Notes: generated by a model from the letters alone, not told the origin. Counted from the first letter of the stretch, positions 7,970 to 16,591 are shown. The stretch is DNA of 37,371 nt from an uncultured Parabacteroides sp. (GCA_937894065.1 CALCST010000006.1:1-37371), one strand, 5' to 3'. Numbers and translations are program-made.

Positions 7970-9235
7970 TTACTTCACAAATTTTTTAACGATAACAGTA
8001 GCATTGTGACCACCGAAACCGAATGTATTTGAAAGAGCTGCATTGACAGTACGTTTCTGAGCCTTATTGAAAGTAAAGTTCAAATTGTAGTCAATTTCAG
8101 GATCTTCATCGCCTTCAGCATGGTTGATTGTTGGAGGAACGATATCTTCCTTAACAGCCATTACACTGATAATAGCTTCCAAAGCACCCGCAGCACCAAG
8201 CAAATGGCCTGTCATAGACTTTGTTGAGCTGATATTAAGTTTATATGCATGCTCACCAAATACTTCCTTGATTGCCTTAGCTTCAGAGATATCACCTACT
8301 GGTGTTGATGTTCCGTGGACATTGATATAATCAATGTCTTCAGGTTTCATTTCCGCATCATCCAAAGCGTTAGTCATTGTCAAGCGTGCACCAAGACCTT
8401 CCGGATGAGTTGCTGTCAAGTGATAAGCATCAGCTGACATACCTGCGCCTGCAACTTCAGCATAGATTTTAGCACCACGAGCCAAAGCATGTTCAAGTTC
8501 TTCAAGCACAAGGCAAGCAGAACCTTCACCCATAACGAAACCGTCGCGGCTTGCACTGAACGGACGAGATGCTGTTTCCGGAGAATCGTTGCGAGTTGAC
8601 AATGCATTCATTGAGTTGAATCCGCCAACACCTGCAGCAGCAATAGCAGCTTCTGCACCACCTGTTACAATTACATTAGCTTTACCCAAACGGATATAGT
8701 TGAATGCATCAGCAATAGCATTTGTTGAAGATGCACAAGCTGAAACAGTGGCAAAGTTAGGACCACGGAAACCATAAATCATAGAGATATGACCGGCTGC
8801 GATATCAGCAATCATCTTAGGGATGAAGAAAGGATTGAACTTCGGACCGATTGTATCTTTAGTCTGAGCATAGCCCATTACCTCATCTTCGAATGTTTTG
8901 ATACCACCAATACCGGCAGCGAAGATAACACCTATGCGGTTTTTGTCTTCGTTGTCCAAGTCCATCGCTGCATCTTCAATTGCTTGTTTTGCTGCACCGA
9001 TGGCCAACAAACTATAACGATCACATTTGCGCGCTTCCTTACGATCAACATACAATGATGAATCGAAGTTCTTCACTTCGCATGCAAACTGTGTCTTAAA
9101 CTTACTTGCGTCAAAATGAGTAATAGGTCCTGCACCGCTTTTACCATTAATAATACCCTCCCAGGTTTCTGCGAGGGTATTACCAAGAGGAGAAATAGCA
9201 CCAAGACCTGTTACTACTACTCTTTTTAATTCCAT
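7970..9235 (-). CDS. fabF: beta-ketoacyl-[acyl-carrier-protein] synthase II
   Basis: FabF elongates fatty acids by condensing malonyl-ACP with acyl-ACP. The length (421) is normal. The catalytic triad is complete: C167 in TVSACASSTNA, H307 in NVHGTSTPVGD and H344 in SSTKSMTGHLLGAAGALE, with K339 also kept. The N-terminus (RVVVTGLGAISPLG) is typical and directly follows the ATG. It lies 24 nt downstream of acpP and 1 nt upstream of rnc, the usual Bacteroidales arrangement, and is almost certainly co-transcribed with both. Confidence 0.98.
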   Translation of the reverse strand: MELKRVVVTGLGAISPLGNTLAETWEGIINGKSGAGPITHFDASKFKTQFACEVKNFDSSLYVDRKEARKCDRYSLLAIGAAKQAIEDAAMDLDNEDKNRIGVIFAAGIGGIKTFEDEVMGYAQTKDTIGPKFNPFFIPKMIADIAAGHISMIYGFRGPNFATVSACASSTNAIADAFNYIRLGKANVIVTGGAEAAIAAAGVGGFNSMNALSTRNDSPETASRPFSASRDGFVMGEGSACLVLEELEHALARGAKIYAEVAGAGMSADAYHLTATHPEGLGARLTMTNALDDAEMKPEDIDYINVHGTSTPVGDISEAKAIKEVFGEHAYKLNISSTKSMTGHLLGAAGALEAIISVMAVKEDIVPPTINHAEGDEDPEIDYNLNFTFNKAQKRTVNAALSNTFGFGGHNATVIVKKFVK

Positions 9236-9259
9236 ACCTTTTTTTATAAAAGGGGTTGA

Positions 9260-9496
9260 TTACTTCGCGTTAGCTTCGATATAAGCGATAGCGTCGCCTA
9301 CTGTTGTAATCTTTTCTGCTTGATCATCAGGAATTGAGATACCGAATTCTTTTTCGAATTCCATAATCAATTCTACTGTATCAAGAGAGTCTGCTCCTAA
9401 ATCGTTAGTAAAGCTTGCTTCGTTAGTAACTTCAGATTCTTCTACACTTAATTTATCAACGATGATAGCTTTTACTTTAGATGCAACTTCAGACAT
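9260..9496 (-). CDS. acpP: acyl carrier protein
   Basis: ACP carries growing acyl chains on a 4'-phosphopantetheine arm. The protein is 78 residues and acidic, with the modification site GADSLD (serine 37) followed by TVELIMEFEKEFG, the recognition helix. It is the first gene of the acpP-fabF-rnc operon. A 261-nt non-coding gap with a TAAATTTG promoter element lies upstream. Confidence 0.98.
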   Translation of the reverse strand: MSEVASKVKAIIVDKLSVEESEVTNEASFTNDLGADSLDTVELIMEFEKEFGISIPDDQAEKITTVGDAIAYIEANAK

Positions 9497-9576
9497 AACT
9501 TTTTAATTTAGATTAATAATATGAATTTACTTTTTTATTTTTCACTGCAAAGAAAAGAATTTTTTACGTAACAACA

Positions 9577-9584
9577 CAAATTTA
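9577..9584 (-). promoter_or_regulatory. Bacteroidales -7 promoter element for acpP-fabF-rnc
   Basis: TAAATTTG on the minus strand matches TAnnTTTG. The predicted leader before acpP would be about 75 nt and strongly A/T-rich. No good TTTG box is visible at the usual distance. The rest of the 9497-9757 gap shows no gene and no array. Confidence 0.5.
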
Positions 9585-9757
9585 CTACATTAAAAATGCT
9601 GATTATTGCACATTTTTTCTTTTCTTGTGCATTAAAATGCTCCAAACTATGCCAAATTTCTAACTATTTAACATTTATATCAGTTACAAATTGAATAAAC
9701 ATACCCTGATAAATCCATTTATGTATAGAAATTTTGGGCATCTGATTCATCCATGTT

Positions 9758-10867
9758 TCAGCAGGAAAATCCAAGATTCCGGAGCTGTTTTTTCTCTTCC
9801 TCCCGGGCATTTACCACCTTATAGGCAAGAAGTTCGCGAGGATGCTTATAATTTGTACGGAACAGCTCGAAATCTTCCGGTTTCCGGCGTAATTCACTGT
9901 CTATATTTTCCGGATTGAAACAGCTTAGGACTGCCTGTTCAACACGGTGACTGTCACCAAACTTATCCATATCTATTACATCATTCGCTGGTGCTGGAGG
10001 AACCACATCTTTCAATTTATCAAATCTTATATCAAAATATTTCTCAATATTCATCAAACAAGCACGTGTTCCATTCGCTTTTCCATCGGCAGAGAAACCT
10101 GCAATATGAGGAGTTGCTATGTCACAAAGAGAAAGTAATTCCCGATTTATGGTTGGTTCGTTTTCCCAACAATCCAATATCAGACGACTGATTTTCCCTT
10201 CCTTAACTGCTTTGAGCAAAGCTTCAGTGTCGTGAACTGCACCACGACAGCTATTTACCAACCAAGGCTTTTTACGGAGTTTGTCAAAAAAGGAAGTATT
10301 TGCAAGATGCCATGTAGGATATTTTCCTTCTTTGGTTAATGGAACGTGCAAGGTTATTATATCAGATTCCTCAGCAATAGTATCCAGAGAAACAAAACCG
10401 TCACTTCCCTCCTTCTCCTGACGAGGCGGGTCATTACGAAGAACTTTCATTCCCATATGTCCTGCTATTCTTTCAACTACACGGCCAACATGACCTACAC
10501 CGACAATTCCCAAAGTCTTACCATTGAGCTCTTCGCCACTACGCAATGACACTGCAATCAAGGATGAAAGCACATAAAGCCCCACAGACTCCGCATTGCA
10601 TCCGGGAGCATTAAACCATGTTATTCCTGCCTCATCGCAATAATGAGTATCAATATGGTCAAAACCAATTGTGGCTGTAGTTATAAGCTTAACCTTACTG
10701 CCGGTTAGCAATTCACGCGTACATTTATCTATACTACGCACTATAAGCGCATCGGCATCACTAACCTTTTCCGGTGTGAATTCCTTAGAATTTATATATT
10801 CTATATCAGCCACAGGCTCTGCTACTCCTTTAAGGAATGGCACTGTGTTATCGGCAATGATTTTCAT
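9758..10867 (-). CDS. pdxB: erythronate-4-phosphate dehydrogenase
   Basis: PdxB oxidises 4-phospho-D-erythronate in the DXP-dependent route to pyridoxal phosphate. It belongs to the D-2-hydroxyacid dehydrogenase family. The NAD-binding motif is GIVGVGHVGRV (120-130). The catalytic trio is visible as R208 (NSCRGAV), E237 (CWENEP) and H254 (TPHIAGFS). The length (369) and the C-terminal extension after about residue 290 fit PdxB rather than SerA, which would carry an ACT domain. The gene stands alone between acpP and an MFS gene, with an octamer-type repeat just upstream of it. Confidence 0.93.
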   Translation of the reverse strand: MKIIADNTVPFLKGVAEPVADIEYINSKEFTPEKVSDADALIVRSIDKCTRELLTGSKVKLITTATIGFDHIDTHYCDEAGITWFNAPGCNAESVGLYVLSSLIAVSLRSGEELNGKTLGIVGVGHVGRVVERIAGHMGMKVLRNDPPRQEKEGSDGFVSLDTIAEESDIITLHVPLTKEGKYPTWHLANTSFFDKLRKKPWLVNSCRGAVHDTEALLKAVKEGKISRLILDCWENEPTINRELLSLCDIATPHIAGFSADGKANGTRACLMNIEKYFDIRFDKLKDVVPPAPANDVIDMDKFGDSHRVEQAVLSCFNPENIDSELRRKPEDFELFRTNYKHPRELLAYKVVNAREEEKKQLRNLGFSC

Positions 10868-10897
10868 TTTGAATCAGTTATTTATATTTATAATTTA

Positions 10898-10970
10898 GGG
10901 GACAAGTTGACAAGATGACGAGTTGACAAGGCTACAGGAAATAAGGGATATCTTCTTAACTTCTTACCCT
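10898..10970. repeat. octamer-type dispersed intergenic repeat (pdxB/MFS gap)
   Basis: The left arm carries GTTGACAAGATGACGA and GTTGACAAGGCTACAGG. The right arm carries TTCTTAAC-type words (CTTCTTAACTTCTTACC), followed by diverged text up to the MFS stop codon. The arms face each other, so a hairpin is possible. It lies between the MFS stop and the pdxB start on the same strand. Confidence 0.75.
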
Positions 10971-10975
10971 AGCTC

Positions 10976-12178
10976 CTATCCTCTCAACTTATTCTTCTCA
11001 AAATGCGGCCCTGCCTTGAATCGGAAAAACAGAATTGAAACTATCGTCAGACTTGCGCCAAACAGATATGCATATTCAAAGCCGCCCCACTGCTGCGCTA
11101 TGTGTCCGCCAATCATAAGTCCGGCACCTGTACCCACATCCCAACTTGTAAGATATGTGGATGTTGCCGTTCCTCTCTGATTATTCTGAGCCAGATTTAC
11201 AAACAAAGTATTGAATGCCGGGAACATTGTTCCGAACGCAATACCCTGCATCAATGCTATGATTATATATAAATAAGAACTTAATGTAATATTCCATCCG
11301 GCAAGGAGATGCAATGCTGAAAGGCAGAAGAATGTTCCGGCAGCAAGATACATACCTAAAGTTATGACAAGAGTTATCCTTCCCTTATCCACTTGTTTTC
11401 CGGATATAATACGCGATGTAGCAAGGCCAATCGCCATGAATGTAAAATACAATCCCGAATTTACGGTTATACCTATTTCCTCCGCATACATTGCCACATA
11501 TGTAGAAGTCATTCCATATGGAATAGATAAAAGGAGAAGTGATATTCCCGCCCATATTCCTTTCTTAAGGAAGAAGCGGTCCAATGATATCGGCTCTCTT
11601 TTTACCGGAGCACGGTATGATGTCTTCACCATATACGCCATTATCATACCCAAACTTCCGGACAATAAAGAGCAGGCAAATATAAAAGGATAAGAATATG
11701 TATTATGCATAAACAGACCAATCATAGGTCCGAAACTCATTGCCATGTTGTTTGCCAGTCCGTAGTAACTGATTCCTTCTCCTCGTCTCGACGAAGGCAG
11801 AACATCAATGACCAGTGTGTTTCCGGCAACAGTAACCATTCCGAATGCAATACCATGGATGATACGCAATGCGACAAACAATGTTATGGTTGTGGCAAGA
11901 ATATATCCTCCAAACACAGCAATAAACACAAGATAAGCAACAAGATAAAGAGGACGGCGCGAGAATGTATCCAGCAAATAACCGGAAAAAGGTCTGATGC
12001 ACAGACATGCCACAGTATAACAGGACAATATAAATCCTATCCAAGTCTTATCTGCCCCAAACTCTTCCTGCAAATAAAATGCCATAATCGGCATAATCAG
12101 GTAGAATGCAAAATACAACAGAAAATTCGCCGCCAGTATATAACAGAAATTCGGCGAAAGCATTTTATCCTTGCCCAT
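10976..12178 (-). CDS. major facilitator superfamily transporter, probable drug or metabolite exporter
   Basis: This is a 12-helix MFS transporter of the inner membrane. From the chosen start (MGKDKMLSPNF) it is 400 residues, the normal size. Helices alternate throughout. The loop after helix 2 reads RPFSGYLLDTFSRRP, the MFS motif A region (G-x-L-x-D-x-x-x-R-R). The open frame extends 29 codons further upstream, but a TAnnTTTG promoter element (12211-12218) lies inside that extension and would place the transcript start near 12205, so the ATG at 12178 is preferred. A four-unit palindromic array lies immediately upstream of the promoter and may regulate this gene. The substrate is unknown. Confidence 0.88.
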   Translation of the reverse strand: MGKDKMLSPNFCYILAANFLLYFAFYLIMPIMAFYLQEEFGADKTWIGFILSCYTVACLCIRPFSGYLLDTFSRRPLYLVAYLVFIAVFGGYILATTITLFVALRIIHGIAFGMVTVAGNTLVIDVLPSSRRGEGISYYGLANNMAMSFGPMIGLFMHNTYSYPFIFACSLLSGSLGMIMAYMVKTSYRAPVKREPISLDRFFLKKGIWAGISLLLLSIPYGMTSTYVAMYAEEIGITVNSGLYFTFMAIGLATSRIISGKQVDKGRITLVITLGMYLAAGTFFCLSALHLLAGWNITLSSYLYIIIALMQGIAFGTMFPAFNTLFVNLAQNNQRGTATSTYLTSWDVGTGAGLMIGGHIAQQWGGFEYAYLFGASLTIVSILFFRFKAGPHFEKNKLRG

Positions 12179-12210
12179 AATATCTAAACATCGAAAACCT
12201 AAATCCTGTG

Positions 12211-12218
12211 CAAAAGTA
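12211..12218 (-). promoter_or_regulatory. Bacteroidales -7 promoter element for the MFS gene
   Basis: TACTTTTG on the minus strand matches TAnnTTTG exactly. It gives a leader of about 27 nt to the ATG at 12178 and argues against the longer reading frame. The -33 region shows no clear TTTG. The palindromic array ends about 28 bp upstream of this element. Confidence 0.6.
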
Positions 12219-12245
12219 AGATTAATGTCCCAACCTTTTCCATAG

Positions 12246-12333
12246 GCCTGGAAAAAGTTTTTCATGCCGATGAAAATTCTTTTTCATACGGGTGAAAATT
12301 TATTTTCTTCCCGATGAAAAAAGTTTTTCAGTA
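12246..12333. repeat. four-unit tandem array of 22-bp palindromes (array 2)
   Basis: Four exact 22-bp units begin at 12246, 12268, 12290 and 12312. The left half-units are GCCTGGAAAAA, CGATGAAAATT, GGGTGAAAATT and CGATGAAAAAA. The right half-units, read on the other strand, are GCATGAAAAAC, GTATGAAAAAG, GGAAGAAAATA and TACTGAAAAAC. So an 11-bp word with core TGAAAA recurs every 11 bp in alternating orientation. The array abuts the -33 region of the MFS promoter. It could be an operator array for a regulator of that gene, or a structural repeat. Confidence 0.85.
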
Positions 12334-12388
12334 ATATAAAAAAGGCTGGAAATGCAAATATCTGAATAACAGAGTTATGACATATCGT

Positions 12389-13240
12389 CTATTCCATCTT
12401 CACATAATTAAGCCGGGTGAAGCAAATGTTATGACTTACATAAGTAGCGGCAATGCGTGCAGAAGCAATACCAAGCACTTCGCCAGGTATATATTTCTTC
12501 TCCATTGCAGAAAGCTTGCCGGATTCGTAGCTGGGGTATTGGGCAGGAATACTGAAGACAACAAGATTGCCATTATGATCGACAGCCATTATTTTCTGGC
12601 GGACAAAGAACAAAGGAGTGTTTCCCTCAACTTTAGTCAAATATGGGTCATCTTCAGGATTTACTCTCAAGACTTTCACAGAAAGGCTTTTTATTTTATC
12701 GCCTTTCTTGCCCAAGAATTTACTGTTGCGATAAGGCTGAGTGCTCTTCTTCTTCAGTCTGTCCATATAGAAAAGCATATATGCCTGAGACATCTTCACC
12801 ATACGTTCCTGCTTAGGAATGCGTGCATTGAACTTACATCCTAGCCAATTGATATATGACGGGTCGATTCTCAATATCTCATATAAATAATGCCCTCTGT
12901 ATTTCCCGAATGATATAAGGTCATCGCCGTGAGTCTGCATTCGTTTCTGGTTATAATCCACAAGGAATATACAACGTTCGGAATACCATAGTTCCGACGT
13001 TACGAAACGCATCGAAATATAAAAATCCTCGCTCAGCTCGCTGATGAACAAAACTGCCCTGCGTTCCAGCAAAGGTGTATAAATCCACAAACTATATTTG
13101 CTGTAACCTTCGTGTGGAAGTACAACCAGATAGCAGCCCACATCCTTGTAGGATTTCTTATTCCTGTTATAATTGTTGAGCTTGTCAAAAGCCTTTGTCA
13201 TTTCGGCTTCTGACAGCCCCGGTATTCTCGGATTTGCCAT
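12389..13240 (-). CDS. conserved hypothetical protein with DUF3820-like motif
   Basis: I cannot assign a function. The 283-residue protein has no signal peptide or membrane helix. Residues 111-134 (FGKYRGHYLYEIL followed by PSYINWLG) match the short motif of DUF3820, a small module also found at the C-terminus of some DnaQ-type exonucleases and in hypothetical proteins, where it is suspected to bind nucleic acid. The region around 25-105 and the C-terminal 100 residues are unassigned. It lies 56 nt downstream of cysK on the same strand and may be read from the cysE-cysK transcript. The ATG start is the first in frame. Confidence 0.75.
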   Translation of the reverse strand: MANPRIPGLSEAEMTKAFDKLNNYNRNKKSYKDVGCYLVVLPHEGYSKYSLWIYTPLLERRAVLFISELSEDFYISMRFVTSELWYSERCIFLVDYNQKRMQTHGDDLISFGKYRGHYLYEILRIDPSYINWLGCKFNARIPKQERMVKMSQAYMLFYMDRLKKKSTQPYRNSKFLGKKGDKIKSLSVKVLRVNPEDDPYLTKVEGNTPLFFVRQKIMAVDHNGNLVVFSIPAQYPSYESGKLSAMEKKYIPGEVLGIASARIAATYVSHNICFTRLNYVKME

Positions 13241-13257
13241 AATGTTCAGATTTAAAA

Positions 13258-13280
13258 AGTTGACTAACTGACAAGTCCGT
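13258..13280. repeat. short remnant of octamer-type intergenic repeat (cysK downstream gap)
   Basis: GTTGACTAACTGACAAGTC resembles the GTTGACAA words of the dispersed octamer repeat, but only two or three words are visible. It may be a remnant. No hairpin is evident. Confidence 0.4.
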
Positions 13281-13296
13281 ATATATGTTCATTTCC

Positions 13297-14223
13297 TCAG
13301 AACACGCCTGAAGACAAATATCTTTCTCCTGTATCAGGTAAAAGAACAACTATACGTTTTCCTTTATATTTCTCTTCTCTGCATACTTTCAGAGCTGCAC
13401 TGACAGCCGCACCTGAAGAAATACCAACCAAAAGACCTTCAGTTCTGGCAAGCAGACGCATTGTTTCCATTGCCTCATCATCAGTAACAGTGATTATTCT
13501 GTCGGCAATTGTTGAGTCATATATTGAAGGAACAAAACCTGCGCCAATTCCCTGAATCTTATGAGCTCCGGCTTTTCCTCCTGACAATACCGGCGAAGAT
13601 GCAGGTTCAACTCCAATAATATTAATGTCAGGATTCATTGCTTTCAGAGCTCTTCCTGTTCCGGTAAGAGTTCCGCCTGTTCCCACACAAGCTATAAAGC
13701 AATCAATATTTCCTGCCGTATCGTCCCAAATTTCCTTTGCTGTCTGCTTATGTGCAGCAGGATTAGCCGGATTGTCGAACTGACGGAGAATAACGGAACC
13801 CGGGATAGATTTATTCAATTCTTCCGCTTTTTCTATCGCTCCTTTCATTCCTAAATTTCCAGGAGTCAGAACCAATTCACCGCCATAGGCTTTCAATAAC
13901 ATTCTCCTTTCAATGCTCATAGTTTCCGGCATAGTGAGGATAAGTTTATAACCTCTGATGGCTGCAATCCAAGCCAGACCGACACCGGTGTTTCCACTTG
14001 TCGGTTCTATAATTGTTCCTCCAGGTTTCAATAAACCTTTCTTTTCGGCATCTTCAATCATTGAAAGTGCAGCACGGTCTTTCACACTTCCTCCGGGATT
14101 GAAGTATTCTATTTTAACCAATACTTCAGCTTCACTGCCTTCGTTGCCGAAAATATTGGACAGGCACAACAATGGTGTGCTGCCTATAAGTTCTATAAGT
14201 GAGTTTTTGATGTTTCTTTCCAT
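13297..14223 (-). CDS. cysK: cysteine synthase A (O-acetylserine sulfhydrylase)
   Basis: CysK makes L-cysteine from O-acetylserine and sulfide using pyridoxal phosphate. K48 in NPGGSVKDR is the Schiff-base lysine. EPTSGNTGVGLAW is the substrate-binding loop, GTGGTLTGTGRAL holds the phosphate, and SSGAAVSAAL contacts the pyridine ring. The 308-residue length is normal. The gene lies downstream of the serine acetyltransferase gene on the same strand with a 91-nt gap, so the two pathway enzymes are probably co-expressed. They are also known to form a complex in many bacteria. Confidence 0.96.
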   Translation of the reverse strand: MERNIKNSLIELIGSTPLLCLSNIFGNEGSEAEVLVKIEYFNPGGSVKDRAALSMIEDAEKKGLLKPGGTIIEPTSGNTGVGLAWIAAIRGYKLILTMPETMSIERRMLLKAYGGELVLTPGNLGMKGAIEKAEELNKSIPGSVILRQFDNPANPAAHKQTAKEIWDDTAGNIDCFIACVGTGGTLTGTGRALKAMNPDINIIGVEPASSPVLSGGKAGAHKIQGIGAGFVPSIYDSTIADRIITVTDDEAMETMRLLARTEGLLVGISSGAAVSAALKVCREEKYKGKRIVVLLPDTGERYLSSGVF

Positions 14224-14235
14224 ATATTTTTATTT

Positions 14236-14317
14236 AGATACGAGGGGACGAGGTAACAAGGAAACAAGAAAAAATCCTTGTCAACTTGTCAACTCGTTAA
14301 CTTGTCAACTCCTCTTA
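14236..14317. repeat. octamer-type intergenic repeat between cysE and cysK
   Basis: The right arm has an exact 8-bp period: TTGTCAAC (14278), TTGTCAAC, TCGTTAAC, TTGTCAAC, TCCTCTTA. The facing left arm is GACGAGGTAACAAGG plus AACAAG. The last octamer includes the cysE stop codon, so the repeat runs right up to the gene end. It could form a hairpin between the two genes. Confidence 0.85.
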
Positions 14318-15208
14318 TTTTTTCTGTACAATCCTTTGCCCAGCCGCAACATTCTCCGTAACCCAAATGTTTCCTCCAATTGTCGCACCTTTACCGATAG
14401 TAATTCTTCCAAGAATAGTTGCGTTAGAATAAACCGTAACTTCATCCTCAAGAATAGGATGACGTGGAATACCTTTTATCGGATTTCCATCTTCATCCAA
14501 AGGGAAACTTTTAGCTCCGAGAGTTACGCCCTGATAAAGTTTCACGTGATTCCCTATTATACATGTTTCACCGATAACAACACCCGTTCCGTGGTCGATG
14601 GTGAAATGATGTCCTATTTCTGCTCCTGGATGAATATCTATTCCTGTTTCGGAATGCGCCATTTCAGTAATTATTCTTGGGATAAGCGGAACATGAAGCT
14701 TGTACAATTCATGAGCAATGCGGTAGTTAGTTACTGCCCTTATTGCAGGATAACAGCAGATAATCTCGCCAAAGCAAGTTGCAGCCGGGTCTCCGAAATA
14801 TGCAGCCTCAACATCAGTTGCCAATATACGGCGAATCTCCGGAAGTCTCGAAATAAAATCGGCAGCTATACGTGTAGCATTCTCACTGCAAGGAGATTCA
14901 TGCGACAAACTCTCACAGTTTGCTGCGCCAAAGCACAGACCAGCCTGTATTTGTCCAGCAAGCATGCGGAACACTTCCTCCACATTCACACCGATATGAT
15001 AATTAATCGTACGGCTGTGAACTGATGATTTCCCGAAATATCCGGGAAAAAGGATTGCCCTTGACAGTTCCACAATCTTCGACAATGTTTTCCACGAAGG
15101 AATTGCCTCACCGTCTTTCTGCTTATGAAACAGTCCGCGGTATGATTGTGGGTCGGAAAGGGCATCCACTGCATTATTTAATATAGATGTATAGTCTTTC
15201 TTTTCCAT
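14315..15208 (-). CDS. cysE: serine O-acetyltransferase
   Basis: This enzyme acetylates serine with acetyl-CoA, the first step of cysteine synthesis. The N-terminal half is helical. The C-terminal half is a left-handed beta-helix built from hexapeptide repeats (for example IHPGAEIGHHFTIDHG, VVIGETCIIGNHVKLYQG). The catalytic histidine is in DHGTG (205-209, H206). At 297 residues it is of the longer class common in Bacteroidales, with an N-terminal extension of about 80 residues compared with minimal CysE. It lies directly upstream of cysK. Confidence 0.93.
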   Translation of the reverse strand: MEKKDYTSILNNAVDALSDPQSYRGLFHKQKDGEAIPSWKTLSKIVELSRAILFPGYFGKSSVHSRTINYHIGVNVEEVFRMLAGQIQAGLCFGAANCESLSHESPCSENATRIAADFISRLPEIRRILATDVEAAYFGDPAATCFGEIICCYPAIRAVTNYRIAHELYKLHVPLIPRIITEMAHSETGIDIHPGAEIGHHFTIDHGTGVVIGETCIIGNHVKLYQGVTLGAKSFPLDEDGNPIKGIPRHPILEDEVTVYSNATILGRITIGKGATIGGNIWVTENVAAGQRIVQKK

Positions 15209-15221
15209 AAATAACTATTTT

Positions 15222-15345
15222 TCAGTTGACGAGTTGACAAGGCTACAGAGACAAGAAAGTTTAGGGTTTAGAGTTTAGAGTTGAAAGTTAAAAAACTCTT
15301 TGACTACTTAACTTCTTAACTCCTTGACTACTTAACTCCTCATAT
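15222..15345. repeat. octamer-type intergenic repeat upstream of cysE
   Basis: The left arm holds GTTGACGA, GTTGACAA and GGCTACAGAGACAAG. The right arm runs as octamers TACTTAAC, TTCTTAAC, TCCTTGAC, TACTTAAC and TCCTCATA. Between them is a TTTAGGG/TTTAGAG-rich spacer. It occupies the divergent gap between cysE (minus) and the outer-membrane protein gene (plus). Confidence 0.85.
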
Positions 15346-15398
15346 CCTCTTCACCTTTCACAAAAATAAAAACTCCAACACATATCACAATCATTTTG

Positions 15399-15429
15399 TT
15401 TGCAAAAAACATCATATTTCATACTTTTG
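15399..15429 (+). promoter_or_regulatory. complete Bacteroidales promoter for the outer-membrane protein gene
   Basis: TTTG at 15399-15402 and TACTTTTG at 15422-15429 are separated by exactly 19 nt. This is a full match to the Bacteroidales housekeeping promoter TTTG-N19-21-TAnnTTTG. Transcription would start near 15435, leaving a leader of about 43 nt. Confidence 0.85.
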
Positions 15430-15478
15430 TCCATCTTTTCACAAAATATATTCAATCACTTAAGCTTACATATATAAA

Positions 15479-16339
15479 ATGACAAAACATTTGCTTAAAT
15501 ATATTTTTCTGTTTTTACTTCTCACAGCTGCAATTCCTCTGAGAGCCGAAGGTTGGTGGGAGAAAATGGAATTCCTCAAATACACTCCAAGATATTTCGG
15601 AGCAAATGCTTTTCCTATTCCTGAAATGATGGGCGCAGACCTTGGTTCGGAATGGGAAGTAGAAGTTCGTGGCGAATATCACACAATGCCTGGCGACAAG
15701 ACAAAAGACCTTTATGCACGTCTGTATATTCCAATCGTAAAAGGGCGAGCAGGTTTGTCGGTCAGCGGTGTGGTTCAGGAATGGTATAAAACTTCGGAAG
15801 CTGTGCGCGACGAGCGTTCTGCCGTAGAAACATCTTCTCCTATTCCTTGTTTCGGTGATGTCATTGTAAACTGCTATTATCAGATACTCCGTAACAAGAA
15901 ATGGGTAGATATGGTTATAAGCGCCAACATAAAGACAGCAAGCGGAGGCAGACTTTGTGATGCCCGATTTACAGATGCAGCTTCATATTGGTTCGACTGT
16001 AATATCGGCCGTAATCTTTGGGAAGATGAATCGTGCAACGCATCATTCAGACTTCAGATGCTTGCCGGATTCTATTGCTGGATGACTAACGACACAAAAC
16101 ATCGCCAGAACGACGCTTTCTGTTATGGCGCAGGAGCAAGAGGAACATACCGGAATTTCCTTCTGGATTGCGACGTTTCCGGATTCAACGGTTATCGCGG
16201 TGATGGTGACAAACCAATACAGCTAAGACTTAAACTGGAATATGAACTGAAAAAGAATGTGCTTTCCTTCAGATATAAACATGGAATAAGAGATATCTTG
16301 TATGATTCATATTCTATTGCTTATATAAGAAAATTCTGA
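15479..16339 (+). CDS. predicted outer-membrane protein of unknown function
   Basis: The protein (286 residues) begins with a clear signal peptide (MTKHLLKYIFLFLLLTAAI..., cleavage after LRA/EG). The mature part alternates polar and aromatic residues, typical of a beta-barrel (for example KGRAGLSVSGVVQEW, VNCYYQIL, LRLKLEYELKKNVLSFRYKH), and ends in IRKF with a terminal phenylalanine, as outer-membrane barrels often do. I do not recognise the family. It has its own strong promoter. It precedes a glycosyltransferase cluster on the same strand, but that cluster has a separate promoter, so a functional link is only a guess. Confidence 0.75.
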   Translation: MTKHLLKYIFLFLLLTAAIPLRAEGWWEKMEFLKYTPRYFGANAFPIPEMMGADLGSEWEVEVRGEYHTMPGDKTKDLYARLYIPIVKGRAGLSVSGVVQEWYKTSEAVRDERSAVETSSPIPCFGDVIVNCYYQILRNKKWVDMVISANIKTASGGRLCDARFTDAASYWFDCNIGRNLWEDESCNASFRLQMLAGFYCWMTNDTKHRQNDAFCYGAGARGTYRNFLLDCDVSGFNGYRGDGDKPIQLRLKLEYELKKNVLSFRYKHGIRDILYDSYSIAYIRKF

Positions 16340-16369
16340 TTCCGGCAAAAGCGCCAAAGATTCAAATTG

Positions 16370-16401
16370 CTTGAATGTGAACAAATAATATTGTACCTTT
16401 G
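16370..16401 (+). promoter_or_regulatory. Bacteroidales promoter for the glycosyltransferase cluster
   Basis: CTTG at 16370-16373 and TACCTTTG at 16394-16401 are 20 nt apart, a good match to the Bacteroidales consensus. Transcription would start near 16407, giving a leader of about 185 nt that contains an octamer-type repeat. Confidence 0.7.
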
Positions 16402-16403
16402 GA

Positions 16404-16580
16404 CCTTGTTCAAGTTGACGTGGCTATAGGAGTTTATTTTTCAACACAGAGAACACGGAGGATTAAATTTTTGAGTTGACAAGTTGACAAGGCTACAGGA
16501 AAACATACATTTCTTCTTGACTACTTGACTACTTAACTCCTTAACTCCTTGACAATTTAAGCAACTTGCGAAACTTAATA
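16404..16580. repeat. octamer-type intergenic repeat in the leader of the glycosyltransferase cluster
   Basis: The left arm includes GTTGACAAGTTGACAAGG and CTACAGG. The right arm is a clean 8-bp run: TTCTTGAC (16514), TACTTGAC, TACTTAAC, TCCTTAAC, TCCTTGAC (to 16553). It is followed by the AAGCAACTTGCGAAACTTAA tail also seen at 23.4 kb. Inside the left part is CACAGAGAACACGGAGG (16445-16461), a phrase of different character. The element lies in the predicted transcript, so it could act as an RNA hairpin. Confidence 0.85.
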
Positions 16581-16591
16581 TACTTTATTGT

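Noticed and set aside
12179..12265. N-terminal extension of the MFS gene
   Set aside because: The extension overlaps a promoter element and touches palindromic array 2. The first membrane helix follows naturally from the ATG at 12178.
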